A stretch of DNA of 64,000 nucleotides from Pseudomonadota bacterium (GCA_018241405.1 JAFEDY010000001.1:112384-176383); one strand, 5' to 3'; shown: positions 35,327 to 45,411, counted from the stretch's first letter. Translations and numbers: made by a program. Notes: generated by a model from the sequence alone, not told the origin.

Positions 35327-38300
35327 TCAAAATGCCTCGGCGCGCTTGTCGTCGAGCAGGCGCTCGGCGTCGCGCCGGCCGAAGAGCCAAAACAGCGCGG
35401 GGGTGAGGAAGGTGTCGAGCAGGGTCGAGCTGATCAGGCCCGAGAAGATCACCACCGCCACCGGGTGCAGGATCTCAGTGCCGGGGCGCTCGGCCTCGAA
35501 CAGCAGGGGCGCCAGCGCAAAGGCCGTGACCAGCGCCGTCATCAGCACGGGGGACAGCCGCTCCAGGCTGCCGCGCAGGATCATGGCGTGGTCAAAACCC
35601 TCGCCCTCGCTGCGCATCAGGTTCAGGTAGTGGCTCACCTTCAGGATGCCGTTGCGCACCGAGATGCCCGCCAGCGTGATGAAGCCGATCAGCGCCGCCA
35701 CCGACAGCGGCTGGCCCGACAGCCACAGCCCCAGCACCGCGCCCACCAGCGCCAGCGGGATGTTGGCCATGATGAGGGCCGACAGCCGCGCCGACTGGTA
35801 GCGCGTGTAGAGCACGACGAACATCAGCGCCAGCGAGACGATGGCCAGCATGCCGACCAGGCGGCTGGCCTCTTCCTGCGCCTGGAATTGGCCGCCCAGG
35901 GTGATGAAATAGCCCTCGGGCAGGCGCGTGTCGGCGACCACCTTGCGGATGTCTGCCACCACCGCCGACAACGGCCGGCCCTGGGCGTTGGCCGCCAGCA
36001 CGATGCGCCGGCGCCCGTCGTCGCGGCTGATCTGGTTGGGGCCGTCGCCCTCTTCGATGCTGGCCAGGCGCGACAGCGGCACGCGCCCGCGCGGCGTGTC
36101 GAGCAGCAGCTGGGCGAGGCCCCCGGGGGCGCGCGCGCTGTCGGGCAGGCGCACGACCAGGGCAAAGCGGCGCCCACCCTCAACGATCTGCGTGATTTTC
36201 TCGCCCTCCACCAGGCCCTGCAGCGTGGCCAGCACCTGGGCCGCGCTCACGCCGTATTGCGCCGCGGCGGCGTAGTCCACGCGCACGGTGATCTGCGGCG
36301 CCAGCACCTGCTTTTCCACCTCCAGGTCGGCCAGGCCGTCTATGCCCGACAGGCGCGCGCGCAGGCCCTCGGCCTGGCCGCGCAGGGTGTCCAGGTCTTC
36401 GCCAAACAGCTTGATGGCGATCTGCGAGCGCACGCCCGACAGCATGTGGTCGATGCGGTGCGAGATCGGCTGACCCATGGAGATGGCCGCGGGCAGCGGC
36501 GCCAGGCGCGCGCGGATGTCGGCCTGCACCTGGCCCATGCTGCGGCGCATCTGGCTGGCGGGCAGCAGGCCCACGTCCAGTTCGCTGACATGCACGCCCT
36601 CGGCATGTTCGTCCAGCTCGGCGCGGCCGCTGCGCCGGCCGACGTGCGTGACCTCGGGCACCTGGCGCACCAGGCGTTCGGCCTGGCTGGCCAGCTGCGT
36701 GGATTCGGCCAGGGTCACGCCGGGGTTCAGGCGCATGCCGATGAGCAGCGTGCCCTCGTTGAACGGCGGCAGAAAGGTGGTCGGGAACAGCGGCACGGCG
36801 GCGGTGGCCAGCAGCACGGCCAGCGCCCCCGCGGCCACGGCTGGGCGCGGGTGGTTCAGCACGCGCGCAAGGCCCGCGCGGTAGCCGGCCTTGAGCCAGG
36901 CCAGGAGGCGCGTGTCGCCATGCTCCAGGTTCTTCATGCGCGGCAGCAGGTAGAAGGCCAGCACCGGCGTGACGGTGACCGACACCAGCAGCGACGCCAA
37001 CGTGGAGACGATGAAGGCCACGCCCAGCGGCACGAACAAGCGCCCCTCTATGCCCGGCAGCGCGAACAGCGGCAGGAAGACGAGCACGATGATGGCCGTG
37101 GCGTAGACGATGCCCGAGCGCACCTCCAGCGACGCGAGCTTGACGATCTCTATCGGGTGCAGGCGCGCGCCGGGCTTCTTCTGCCGATCCATCTTCAGGC
37201 GCCGCAGCACGTTCTCCACGTCCACCACGGCGTCGTCCACCAGGCCGCCGATGGCAATCGCCAGGCCGCCCAGCGTCATGGTGTTGATGGACAGGCCGAA
37301 GTAGCGGAACACCAGCGCCGAAAGAAAGATGGACACCGGTATCGCCGTGAGCGCAATCACCGTGGGCCGCAGCGTGCCCAGGAACACGAACAGGATCACG
37401 GCCACGAAGACCGAGGCGCCGATCAGCTTGCCCTGCAGCGTGTGCACCGAGGCCTCGATGAAGCTGGCCTGGCGGAACGTGACGCGCGGCGCCTGCATGC
37501 CCGGGGGCAGGGACTTTTCCAGCCCGGCCAGGGCGGCCTCGATGCGCCCGGTGAGCGCGATGGTGTCGGCCGTGGGCTGCTTCTGAATGCCCAGGATCAC
37601 GGCCGGCGCGCCCTCGAAGCCCGCATCGCCGCGCTTGGTGGCGGCGGCAAAGCGGACCTCGGCCACCTGGCGCAGCAGCACGCCCTGGCCGCCCGGCGCG
37701 GCCAGCGCCAGGTTCTGCAGGTCCTGCAGGCGCGCGGTCTGGCCCAGGTGGCGGATCAGGTATTCGCGCCCGTTCAGTTCCAGGAAGCCGCCCGAGGTGT
37801 TGGCCGAAAAGCCCTTGAGCGCCGCCGTCAGCTGCTCGGGCGTGATGCCCAGCTGGCCCATGCGCGCCGTGTCGGGCTGCACCTGGAACTGGCGCACCTC
37901 GCCGCCAATCGGTATCACCTGCGCCACGCCGGGAATGGCCAGGAGGCGCGGGCGCAGCACCCAGTCGGCGTACTCGCGCACCGCCATGGGCGTGGTGCGC
38001 GCGGCATCTATGGGGATGGCCACCTGCATGATCTCGCCCATGATGGAGCTGACGGGCCCCATAGTGGGCGTGATGCCCGGGGGCAGCGCCGCCTCCATTG
38101 CCGCCAGGCGCTCGGCCACCATTTGCCGGGCGCGGAAGATGTCCACGCTCCAGTCGAAGGTGACATAGATGAAGGACAGGCCGGCACTCGACGTGGAGCG
38201 CACGCTTTCCACGCTGGGCAGGCCGTTCATCGCCGTTTCCAGCGGGAAGGTGATGAGCTGCTCGACCTCCTGCGCCGCCATGCCGCCGGCCTCGGCCATC

Positions 38301-38446
38301 AGGGTCACGGTGGGTTTATTGAGGTCGGGAAATACATCGACCGGCGTGCGCGAGAGCGTGAACGCCCCGTAGGCCATGAGCACCGCCGCCGTCACCAGCA
38401 CCAACAGGCGGTTGGCCAGGCTGTTTTCCAGGAGCCACTTGAACAT
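35327..38446 (-). CDS. czcA: heavy-metal efflux RND transporter, CzcA/CusA family
   Basis: The inner-membrane proton-driven pump (1039 residues) of a tripartite metal efflux system. It has twelve expected transmembrane helices in two halves separated by large periplasmic loops. The start FKWLLENSLANRLLVLVTAAVLMAYGAFTLSRTPVDVFPDLNKPTVTLMAEAGGMAAQEVE is typical of heavy-metal RND pumps. The proton-relay helix 4 reads GGLAIAIGGLVDDAVVDVENVLRR with its essential Asp and Glu residues. The VDDAVVDVEN variant differs from classic CzcA (VDGAVVIVEN) and CusA (VDAAIVMIEN), so the metal cannot be set from sequence. The downstream order czcA-small protein and upstream czcB support a periplasm-spanning complex. 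Confidence 0.92.
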   Translation of the reverse strand: MFKWLLENSLANRLLVLVTAAVLMAYGAFTLSRTPVDVFPDLNKPTVTLMAEAGGMAAQEVEQLITFPLETAMNGLPSVESVRSTSSAGLSFIYVTFDWSVDIFRARQMVAERLAAMEAALPPGITPTMGPVSSIMGEIMQVAIPIDAARTTPMAVREYADWVLRPRLLAIPGVAQVIPIGGEVRQFQVQPDTARMGQLGITPEQLTAALKGFSANTSGGFLELNGREYLIRHLGQTARLQDLQNLALAAPGGQGVLLRQVAEVRFAAATKRGDAGFEGAPAVILGIQKQPTADTIALTGRIEAALAGLEKSLPPGMQAPRVTFRQASFIEASVHTLQGKLIGASVFVAVILFVFLGTLRPTVIALTAIPVSIFLSALVFRYFGLSINTMTLGGLAIAIGGLVDDAVVDVENVLRRLKMDRQKKPGARLHPIEIVKLASLEVRSGIVYATAIIVLVFLPLFALPGIEGRLFVPLGVAFIVSTLASLLVSVTVTPVLAFYLLPRMKNLEHGDTRLLAWLKAGYRAGLARVLNHPRPAVAAGALAVLLATAAVPLFPTTFLPPFNEGTLLIGMRLNPGVTLAESTQLASQAERLVRQVPEVTHVGRRSGRAELDEHAEGVHVSELDVGLLPASQMRRSMGQVQADIRARLAPLPAAISMGQPISHRIDHMLSGVRSQIAIKLFGEDLDTLRGQAEGLRARLSGIDGLADLEVEKQVLAPQITVRVDYAAAAQYGVSAAQVLATLQGLVEGEKITQIVEGGRRFALVVRLPDSARAPGGLAQLLLDTPRGRVPLSRLASIEEGDGPNQISRDDGRRRIVLAANAQGRPLSAVVADIRKVVADTRLPEGYFITLGGQFQAQEEASRLVGMLAIVSLALMFVVLYTRYQSARLSALIMANIPLALVGAVLGLWLSGQPLSVAALIGFITLAGISVRNGILKVSHYLNLMRSEGEGFDHAMILRGSLERLSPVLMTALVTAFALAPLLFEAERPGTEILHPVAVVIFSGLISSTLLDTFLTPALFWLFGRRDAERLLDDKRAEAF

Positions 38447-38458
38447 GCCGCGGCTCCT

Positions 38459-39571
38459 TCAGCGTACCTGGTTGATGAGGGCCGCGCCCTGCGTGGCCAC
38501 GCGCTCGCCGGCCGCCAGGCCCTGGGTCACGGCCACGCGCACGCCGTCGAGCGGCTGATAGCTCACGACACGCGGGGCAAACTGCTCGGGGCCGGTCTTG
38601 ACCCAGACGATGCTCTGGTTGGACGGATTGCGCTGCAGCGCGGCCGCGGGCAGCACGGCCCCGGTCACGCGCGAACGCGTCTGCACCACCACGCGCACCG
38701 GCTGGCCCAGGGCCAGGCCCGACAGCGCCTGGGCATCGCCCGCGAAGGACAGCGGCAGCGCCTGCTCGCGCAGGCTGCGCGCCGCGCCCAGAAAGCGCAG
38801 CGGCACGGCCTGGCCGGCCAGCGCCAGGCTGGCGCCGGCAATGTCCTGCGCCTGCGCCGGGTCGTAGGCCAGGGCCTCGATGCGCAGGCGGGCGGGATCG
38901 ACCACCTCGAACACCAGCTCGCGCGCGTCCACCACCTGCCCCGCCACGGCGTTGCTCGACGCGATCACGCCCGACACCGGCGCCAGCAGCGAATCGCGCT
39001 GCGCCAGGCCCGCGCCTACGGCCGCCAGGCGCCCCTGCAGGCTGTGCAGCTCGCTCTCTGCGGCCTCGATGTCCTTGCGCGCCACGGTGTCGGCCAGCTC
39101 GCGCAGGCGCGCCACGCGCCGCTGCGCCAGGGCCTGGGCGGCACGCAGCTCGGCCTGCTGGGCGAGTTGGTTGGAGCGCTCCAGGGCCCCCGACGTGGGC
39201 ACCACGTAGGCCAGCAGCTGGCCCTTCTTCACGCTCTGGCCCGGCACCGGCAGGCCCTGGGGCCCAGGCTGCAGCCGCCCGGCCAGCAGGGCCTGCACCT
39301 TGCCGCCGGCGTTGGGGTCCATGGCCACGGTGCCCGCCAGCTCAAGGGCCCGCGGATGCTCGCCCAGCACCACGGCCAGGGTGCGCAGGCCCAGCTGGCG
39401 CTGGGCGCTCTTGGGCACGAAGACGCTGCCATCGGGCTGGCGGCGCGGGCTCTCGGCGCCGGCCGCGGGCGCGGCCTCTTCATGGCCCTCATGGGCCTTG
39501 CCGGCCAGTGGCCAGGCCAGCGCCATAGTCAGCAGGCAGGCGACGGCGGAAATGCGGCGGGGCGCGTTCAT
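38459..39571 (-). CDS. czcB: efflux RND transporter periplasmic adaptor, CzcB-like
   Basis: A 370-residue membrane-fusion protein linking CzcA to the outer-membrane channel. A signal peptide is followed by a His-rich HEGHEEA segment. The lipoyl halves (AGRLQPGPQGLPVPGQSVKKGQLLAYV and LLAPVSGVIASSNAVAGQVVDARELVFEV) flank a coiled-coil hairpin rich in Ala, Gln and Arg. The start at 39571 overlaps the stop of the upstream gene (ATGA). It lies 12 bases before czcA. Confidence 0.9.
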   Translation of the reverse strand: MNAPRRISAVACLLTMALAWPLAGKAHEGHEEAAPAAGAESPRRQPDGSVFVPKSAQRQLGLRTLAVVLGEHPRALELAGTVAMDPNAGGKVQALLAGRLQPGPQGLPVPGQSVKKGQLLAYVVPTSGALERSNQLAQQAELRAAQALAQRRVARLRELADTVARKDIEAAESELHSLQGRLAAVGAGLAQRDSLLAPVSGVIASSNAVAGQVVDARELVFEVVDPARLRIEALAYDPAQAQDIAGASLALAGQAVPLRFLGAARSLREQALPLSFAGDAQALSGLALGQPVRVVVQTRSRVTGAVLPAAALQRNPSNQSIVWVKTGPEQFAPRVVSYQPLDGVRVAVTQGLAAGERVATQGAALINQVR

Positions 39572-40119
39572 GCGGCACCTCCTGCGCGCATGGCAGCGCC
39601 GCGGCGGCTGCGCCGCCAGGCCCACAGGCCCAGGGCCGCCGCCAGCAGGCCGGCAGCCGCGGCAAACGGGGTGGCACGCGGCCAAGCGGCATGGTCCGGC
39701 GCCGCGCTGCTCGCATGCCGGTCGATGGCCGCGGCCAGCAGGTCCGAGTCGCCCGCAGCCACCACCGTGGCCGTGACGGGCGTTTCACCATCGGCCAGCG
39801 GCGCGGCCAGCTCGGCCTGGTACAGGCCCTCGCCCAGGCGGGTCACGGCCGCGGCCTTGCCGCCCACTTCGAGCTCCAGCCGCGCGTCCTGCACCGGGCT
39901 GTTGTCTGCGGCATGGTCGAGGTAGAGCGTGAGCCTGCGCCCGTCGATCACGCCGACCAGCTCGAACAGCTCGGAGGCCGCGGCAAAGCGCGGGGCCGCG
40001 TTGGCGGGAGCGGCCGCGGGGCCGTCGTCATGGCCCTCATGGGCATGGGCGGCCGGCATGGCCAGCCCCAGGGCAAGGGCCAGGGCCAGTGCGGCCAGGG
40101 GAGAACGCAGATGGTGCAT
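39568..40119 (-). CDS. His-containing membrane-anchored periplasmic protein of the czc operon
   Basis: A 183-residue protein with a signal peptide, a metal-binding-looking AHAHEGHDDG start to the mature chain, a soluble beta-rich domain (ELVGVIDGRRLTLYLDHAADNSPVQDARLELEVGG) and a C-terminal hydrophobic helix (FAAAAGLLAAALGLWAW) ending in RRSRRG. The layout resembles copper-resistance or CopC-like sandwich proteins, but I cannot assign a family. It is translationally coupled to czcB, so it likely assists metal handling in the periplasm. Confidence 0.72.
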   Translation of the reverse strand: MHHLRSPLAALALALALGLAMPAAHAHEGHDDGPAAAPANAAPRFAAASELFELVGVIDGRRLTLYLDHAADNSPVQDARLELEVGGKAAAVTRLGEGLYQAELAAPLADGETPVTATVVAAGDSDLLAAAIDRHASSAAPDHAAWPRATPFAAAAGLLAAALGLWAWRRSRRGAAMRAGGAA

Positions 40120-40151
40120 GGTGGATTCCAATCGGTGCAGCCATATCGCTG

Positions 40152-40215
40152 CACTTTTGATAGCTTTAGCCGCTTGATACATGGTCGTTACACACTGTTT
40201 TTGCTGATATTTGCG
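40152..40215 (-). repeat. dispersed palindromic repeat, degenerate copy downstream of czcC
   Basis: CTTTTGATAGCTTTAGCCGC then TTGATACATGG and, further on, GCTGATATTTG. The TTTTGATAGCT edge and CGCTTGAT half-site match the family; the second half is disrupted. Confidence 0.5.
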
Positions 40216-40226
40216 CCGGGCCGCCT

Positions 40227-41495
40227 TCATTGCGGCAACAGGCCCAGCGCCTGGCGCAGGGTGGAGACGGAGGCAGCCGCGTCGATGCGTGCGCGCAGCG
40301 CCTGGCGCTCGGCCAGCACCGCGTCCTGCTCCACGCGCAGGCGCGTGGGCCAGTCGGCCTCGCCCAGGGCAAAGGCCTTGGCGACGAAGCCGCGCGTGGC
40401 GTCGGCCAGCTCGGCATTGCGCGCCATGGCCTGCTGCTGCGCCGCGGCGGCGCTGGCCTGCGCCTGGGCGGCGCGGATGTCGGCGGCCAGGCGCTGGCGC
40501 TCGCGCTCCACGCGGGTTTCCAGCTCCAGCGCCTGGGCCAGCGCGGCCGATTCGCGGGCCACGGCGCGCACGCCCGCGCCCAGCGGCAGGCGCACGCCCA
40601 GGGTGATGGACTGCTGGTAGCCGTCGCCCGCCAGGCCACGGTCGCTGGTTGCGGCCAGCGTCAGCTCGGGGTTGGCGCGCGTCTGCACCGCCACCAGTTC
40701 GGCCTGGCGGCGCGCCAGGGCGGCCTGGCGCTCGCCGTCGGCCAGGGCCGGGTGGTCTTGCGTAAGCACCAGGGGCTCGCCCAGGGCGGGCGTCGGCTCG
40801 GCAACCAGGGCCTCGCTGGCGGGCGGCAGGGGCTGGCCGTCGCTCCAGGCGGCCAGCGCCGCCCGGGCCGCGTCGCACGCGCCCTGTGCCTGCGCCACGG
40901 CGCCCTGGGCCTGGGCCTCGATGGCCTGGGCCTGGAAATGGTCCGAGCGCGCCATGTCGCCCGCGGCAAAACGGCGCGCCACATCGGCAGCCAGGGCGCG
41001 GGCGTTCTCCAGCTGCCCCTGGGCCAGCGCCCGGTCGCTGCAGGCGCGCTGCCAGCCCCACCAGGATTCGCGCACGCGGGCCGCCAGCGCCAGCTGGGTG
41101 GCCTGGCCGCGGCTGCGCACGGCCTGCAGCTCGGCGTCGCCCAGGGCCGCCTTGCGCGCGCGCTCGCCCGGCAGCCACAGCGGCAGGGCCACGCCCACGG
41201 TGTGCTCGCGCGCGCCCTGGCGGCTGCCTATGCGGTCGGTCTTGGTTTGCAGCTCCAGCGCCGCGGGCTCGGGCGTCCAGGCATCGGCACTGTCGCGCCC
41301 GGCCTGCGCGGCCCGGCGCAGCAGGGGCAATGCCTGCGCCTCGGGCTGCCGCGCCCAGGCCTGCTCAAACAAGGCCTGCAGCGGGGACGGGCCTGGGGCC
41401 GCCTGGGCGGCGGCCGATGCCGCCGCCAGTGCGCAGCTCAGGCTACAGGTGAGGGCCCGCAGGCGGGTCCGGGAAGTCTTCCAGTCGAATGGCAT
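40227..41495 (-). CDS. czcC: outer-membrane efflux channel, CzcC/TolC family
   Basis: A 422-residue outer-membrane factor with a signal peptide (ALTCSLSCALAAASAAAQAAPG) and two long repeats of alpha-helical, Ala/Arg/Gln-rich sequence that build the trans-periplasmic barrel (PEPAALELQTKTDR, GVALPLWLPGERARK, and ITLGVRLPLGAGVR in the second half). The ATG at 41495 is preferred to ATGs at 41510 and 41522 because GGAG lies nine bases upstream. It precedes the other pump genes in the operon. Confidence 0.88.
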   Translation of the reverse strand: MPFDWKTSRTRLRALTCSLSCALAAASAAAQAAPGPSPLQALFEQAWARQPEAQALPLLRRAAQAGRDSADAWTPEPAALELQTKTDRIGSRQGAREHTVGVALPLWLPGERARKAALGDAELQAVRSRGQATQLALAARVRESWWGWQRACSDRALAQGQLENARALAADVARRFAAGDMARSDHFQAQAIEAQAQGAVAQAQGACDAARAALAAWSDGQPLPPASEALVAEPTPALGEPLVLTQDHPALADGERQAALARRQAELVAVQTRANPELTLAATSDRGLAGDGYQQSITLGVRLPLGAGVRAVARESAALAQALELETRVERERQRLAADIRAAQAQASAAAAQQQAMARNAELADATRGFVAKAFALGEADWPTRLRVEQDAVLAERQALRARIDAAASVSTLRQALGLLPQ

Positions 41496-41615
41496 CCGAT
41501 CGTTCTCCATTGGCAGGGCCATGGGTGAAAAATCGGCAAGGCATTGCGCACGCCACGGCCAGTCCGCGGCGGCACCACAATAAAAGCGAGGGGCTGCCCG
41601 GCCCCGCCTTGCCGC

Positions 41616-41957
41616 TCAGGCAAGGACGGGCCAGTTGGGGCGTTCGGGGCGCAGCGGCGCGGGGGCCCGCAGCAGCGGCAGTACAAAAGGCGCCGGGCGC
41701 ACGGCCGTCAGGCGCAGGGCCACGGCAGCCGGTGCGGCATGCAGGGCGTTGCCCAGGCCGTGGCAGGTGTGGCAGTCCATGTCGGCGCCCACCTTGGAGG
41801 CCTGGCCGGCCCCATGCTCGTCGTGGTCCCAGTGCTGGTGGTGGCCGAAATGCACGGCCGCGGGCGATGCCTCATGGCTGCAATAGCCGGCCGCCGCCGC
41901 CCAGACGGATTGCAGCGGCAGGCAAAGCAGCAGAAGAATGAAGAACAGGCGGCGCAT
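41616..41957 (-). CDS. czcI: CzcI-like His-rich periplasmic protein
   Basis: A 113-residue protein with a signal peptide (MRRLFFILLLLCLPLQSVWA) and a mature chain starting AAAGYCSHEA followed by HFGHHQHWDHDEHG. It closely resembles the CzcI leader-gene products of Cupriavidus czc operons. A CHTCHG segment at residues 62-67 formally matches CxxCH, but in this context it is more likely a metal site than a heme site. It is the first gene of the czc operon. CzcI is thought to modulate metal response; its exact role is not settled. Confidence 0.75.
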   Translation of the reverse strand: MRRLFFILLLLCLPLQSVWAAAAGYCSHEASPAAVHFGHHQHWDHDEHGAGQASKVGADMDCHTCHGLGNALHAAPAAVALRLTAVRPAPFVLPLLRAPAPLRPERPNWPVLA

Positions 41958-42092
41958 GGCAGGGACGAATTTTAAGCTGCAACGGAATTGCCCGTGTCGC
42001 CTCACGCCTTGGCGACGCGATGGGCGTGCGCCCCGCCGGCATAGGCACAATGCTGCACATTGGTCGCCGACTGCTTGCCCGCTTCTGTGTCT

Positions 42093-43814
42093 ATGCCCTC
42101 CTGGATGTTTCGCCCCCGTCTGCTGGACGCGCTTGCCGGCTATGACCGTGCGCGCTTTGTCAAGGATCTGGCCGCAGGCCTGACGGTGGCCGTCGTGGCG
42201 CTGCCGCTGGCCATGGCCTTTGCCATCGCCAGCGGGCTCAAGCCTGAGGCCGGCATCTTCACCGCCATCATTGCGGGCTTTCTGATCTCGTCGCTGGGCG
42301 GCAGCCGGGTGCAGATCGGCGGGCCGGCCGGCGCCTTCATCGTCATCGTCTACGGCATCGTCGAGCGCTACGGCGTGGGCAACCTGATCATTGCCACCGC
42401 GCTGTCGGGCGTGCTGCTGTTCGTCATGGGCCTCTTGCGCCTGGGCACGCTGGTGCGCTTCATCCCGATCGCGGTGATCATCGGCTTTACCAACGGCATC
42501 GCGGTGCTGATCGGGCTGTCGCAGGTGAAGGACTTCCTGGGCCTGTCGATTGCCAAGATGCCGGGGGATTTCTTCGGCATCCTGGGAGCGCTGTGGGGCC
42601 ACCTGCACAGCTTCAACCCCTGGGCACTGGGCGTGGCGCTGGCGTCGCTGACCATCATCGTCGGCTGGCAGCGCTGGCTGCCGGCCCTGGGTCCGCGCGT
42701 GCAGTTCTCGGGCAGGCTCAGCGTGGTGCCGGGCTCCATCGTGGCCCTGGTGCTGGCCACGGGGGCGGTGGGTGGGTTCGGCCTGCCGGTGGAAACCATT
42801 GGCAGCAGGTTCGGCGGTATTCCCGGCGCCCTGCCGGCCTTTGAGTGGCCCGCGTTCAGCTGGGAGTCCGCGCGCTTTCTGCTGATGCCCACCATCACGC
42901 TGGCGCTGCTGGGCGCCATCGAGTCGCTGCTGTGCGCACGCGTGGCCGACGGCATGATCGCAGACCGGCACGACCCCAACCAGGAACTGATGGCCCAGGG
43001 CGTGGCCAACTTCGTCACGCCGTTCTTTGGTGGCATGCCGGCCACCGGCACGATTGCGCGCACCGTCACCAACGTGAAGAACGGCGCCACCAGCCCCGTG
43101 GCGGGCATGGTGCATGCGCTGGTGCTGCTGGTGGTGATTCTGGTGGCGGCGCCGCTGGCCAGCTCCATCCCGCTGGCCTGCCTGGCGGCCATCCTGATGC
43201 ACGTGGCCTGGAACATGGGCGAGTGGCGCGAGTTCGTCCTGCTCAAGAACTATCGCGCCACCTACCGCGCCACGCTGCTGACGGTGTTCTTCCTGACCGT
43301 GGTGTTCGACCTGACGGTGGCGGTGGAGTTCGGCATCCTGGCGGCCTGCGTCATCTTCATCTACCGCATCGCCAGCCTGTCGCGCTCGGTGCGGCTCACT
43401 GCCTCCGACCGCCCCGCGCTTGCGGGCCATGAGAACCGCGTGCAGGCCTGGCGCCTGTACGGGGCGCTGTTCTTCGGCGCAACGCGCCTGGTCGAGGAAC
43501 TGCACGACCGCCTGCCGCCACACACCCTGGTGCTGGACGCGAAGAACCTGATCTACGTCGATTCCACGGGCGCCGAGGCGCTGGAGCACCTGATCCGGCG
43601 CTGCCGCGAGCAGGGCGTGCGCCTCATCGTCTCGGGTCTGAGCGACCAGCCGCTGGACATCGCCAGCCGCACCGGTCTGCTGGCGCAGCTGCAGGCGCAG
43701 TCGGCAGATGACCTGCAGCCCGACCTGGCGCGCGCCATAGAGGCGGCGATCTCGGGGCTGCAAGCCGCCGCGCCAGCACCGTCCTCGCCACCCGCGGAGC
43801 CGCTGCCAGCCTGA
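42093..43814 (+). CDS. SulP-family anion transporter with STAS domain
   Basis: A 573-residue inner-membrane protein. Residues from FVKDLAAGLTVAVVALPLAMAFAIASG begin the SulP transmembrane core, and the helix with RIASLSRSV leads to a C-terminal STAS domain (TLVLDAKNLIYVDSTGAEALEHLIRRCREQGVRLIVSGLSDQP). The family moves sulfate, bicarbonate or dicarboxylates. No partner gene indicates the substrate. Start assignment is weak: ATG at 42105 and TTG at 42060 are alternatives and no good ribosome-binding site is seen. Confidence 0.88.
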   Translation: MPSWMFRPRLLDALAGYDRARFVKDLAAGLTVAVVALPLAMAFAIASGLKPEAGIFTAIIAGFLISSLGGSRVQIGGPAGAFIVIVYGIVERYGVGNLIIATALSGVLLFVMGLLRLGTLVRFIPIAVIIGFTNGIAVLIGLSQVKDFLGLSIAKMPGDFFGILGALWGHLHSFNPWALGVALASLTIIVGWQRWLPALGPRVQFSGRLSVVPGSIVALVLATGAVGGFGLPVETIGSRFGGIPGALPAFEWPAFSWESARFLLMPTITLALLGAIESLLCARVADGMIADRHDPNQELMAQGVANFVTPFFGGMPATGTIARTVTNVKNGATSPVAGMVHALVLLVVILVAAPLASSIPLACLAAILMHVAWNMGEWREFVLLKNYRATYRATLLTVFFLTVVFDLTVAVEFGILAACVIFIYRIASLSRSVRLTASDRPALAGHENRVQAWRLYGALFFGATRLVEELHDRLPPHTLVLDAKNLIYVDSTGAEALEHLIRRCREQGVRLIVSGLSDQPLDIASRTGLLAQLQAQSADDLQPDLARAIEAAISGLQAAAPAPSSPPAEPLPA

Positions 43815-43842
43815 CCAAAGCCAGGCGGGGCAGGCGCGCCCA

Positions 43843-45411
43843 TCACTCGGGTGCGCTGGTGCGGATCAGGTGGTCAAAGGCGCTCAGCGCGGCCGTGGCG
43901 CCCGCCCCCGCGGCAATCACGATCTGCTTGTACGGCACCGTGGTGCAGTCGCCGGCGGCAAACACGCCGGGCACGCTGGTCTGGCCCCGGGCGTCGATGA
44001 CGATCTCGCCGAACTTGGAGAGTTCGACCGCGCCCTTGAGCCAGTCGGTACTGGGCAAGAGGCCAATCTGCACGAAGATGCCGGCCAGCTCCACCTGCTT
44101 GGCCTCGCCGCTGTCGCGGTCCTTGTAGGCCAGGCCCGTGACCTTGCTGCCGTCGCCCAGCACCTCGGTGGTCTGGGCATTCAGGACCACGTCCACATTG
44201 GGCAGGCTGGCGAGCTTCTTCTGCAGCACGGCGTCGGCCTTGAGCTGGGGCATGAACTCGAACACCGTCACATGCTCGACGATGCCAGCCAGGTCGATGG
44301 CGGCCTCGACGCCCGAGTTGCCGCCGCCGATCACGGCCACGCGCTTGCCCTTGTACAGCGGCCCGTCGCAATGCGGGCAGTAGGCCACGCCCTTGGTGCG
44401 GTATTTGTCTTCGCCCGGCACGTTCATGTTGCGCCAGCGCGCGCCGGTGCTGAGGATGACCGTCTTGGCCTTGAGCACGCCGCCGTTGTCCAGCTCGATC
44501 TCGATCAGGCCGCCAGGCTGGACCGCGGGCTTCAGGGCCTTGGCGCGCTGCAGGTTCATCACGTCCACGTCATAGTCACGCACATGGCGCTCCAGGGCGG
44601 CGGCGAACTGCGGTCCTTCTGTGTGGGAGATGGAGATGTAGTTGTCGATATCGAGCGTATCGTTGACCTGGCCGCCGAAGCGCTCGGCCGCCACGCCCGT
44701 GCGTATGCCCTTGCGGGCTGCATACACGGCAGCCGCCGCGCCGGCCGGTCCGCCGCCGACGATGAGCACGTCAAACGCATCCTTGGCCGAGAGTTTGTCG
44801 GCCTCGCGCGCCGCGGCACCGGTGTCGAGCTTGGCGATGATCTTGGGCAGCTCCATATGGCCGGCCGCAAACTCCTGGCCGTTCAGATAGACCATGGGCA
44901 CGGCCATGATCTCGCGTGCCGTCACCTCATCCTGGAACGCGCTGCCCTCGATGACCGTGGTCTTGACGCGCGGATTGAGGATGGCCATGAGCGACAGCGC
45001 CTGCACCACGTCGGGGCAGCTGTGGCAGGTCAGGCTCATGTAGACCTCGAAATTGAAGTCGCCGTCGAGCGCCTTGACCTGGTCGATCTGGTCCTGCTCC
45101 ACCTTCGGCGGATGCCCGCCCGTCCACAACAGGGCCAGCACCAGCGAAGTGAATTCGTGGCCCAGGGGCAGGCCGGCAAAGCGCAGGCTCGTGTCCAAGC
45201 CCACGCGCTGCAGCGTGAACGACGGGCGGCGCGCATCCTGGCCGTCGGTGCGCAGCGTGATCTTGTCGGCGCGCAGAGACTGGATGGTCGTGAGCAGCTC
45301 GCGCATCTGCGCCGAGGCCTCGCCATCATCGAGGGAAGCCACCATCTCGAACGGTTGCGTCACACGCTCCAGATAGGCGGCGAGTTGGGATTTCAGTTGT
45401 TCGTCGAGCAT
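43843..45411 (-). CDS. ahpF: alkyl hydroperoxide reductase subunit F
   Basis: A 522-residue FAD protein that passes electrons from NADH to AhpC. The N-terminal tandem thioredoxin-like domain has Cys129 and Cys132 in [11 protein letters not shown]. The C-terminal thioredoxin-reductase-like part has FAD motif [21 protein letters not shown], the redox pair in [16 protein letters not shown] motif [19 protein letters not shown] and [21 protein letters not shown]. It lies downstream of ahpC behind a terminator hairpin, so part of its expression comes from read-through. Confidence 0.97.
   Translation of the reverse strand: MLDEQLKSQLAAYLERVTQPFEMVASLDDGEASAQMRELLTTIQSLRADKITLRTDGQDARRPSFTLQRVGLDTSLRFAGLPLGHEFTSLVLALLWTGGHPPKVEQDQIDQVKALDGDFNFEVYMSLTCHSCPDVVQALSLMAILNPRVKTTVIEGSAFQDEVTAREIMAVPMVYLNGQEFAAGHMELPKIIAKLDTGAAAREADKLSAKDAFDVLIVGGGPAGAAAAVYAARKGIRTGVAAERFGGQVNDTLDIDNYISISHTEGPQFAAALERHVRDYDVDVMNLQRAKALKPAVQPGGLIEIELDNGGVLKAKTVILSTGARWRNMNVPGEDKYRTKGVAYCPHCDGPLYKGKRVAVIGGGNSGVEAAIDLAGIVEHVTVFEFMPQLKADAVLQKKLASLPNVDVVLNAQTTEVLGDGSKVTGLAYKDRDSGEAKQVELAGIFVQIGLLPSTDWLKGAVELSKFGEIVIDARGQTSVPGVFAAGDCTTVPYKQIVIAAGAGATAALSAFDHLIRTSAPE

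Noticed and set aside
35198..39925. 1575-codon open frame on the plus strand opposite czcA-czcB
   Set aside because: It is rich in Gln, His, Arg, Ala and Gly as expected for the antisense of GC-rich genes, and lies exactly opposite well-recognised proteins. It is a shadow frame.
41753..41775. CxxCH motif in the CzcI-like protein as a heme c site
   Set aside because: The protein is short, otherwise His-rich and matches CzcI; a metal site is more likely than covalent heme.
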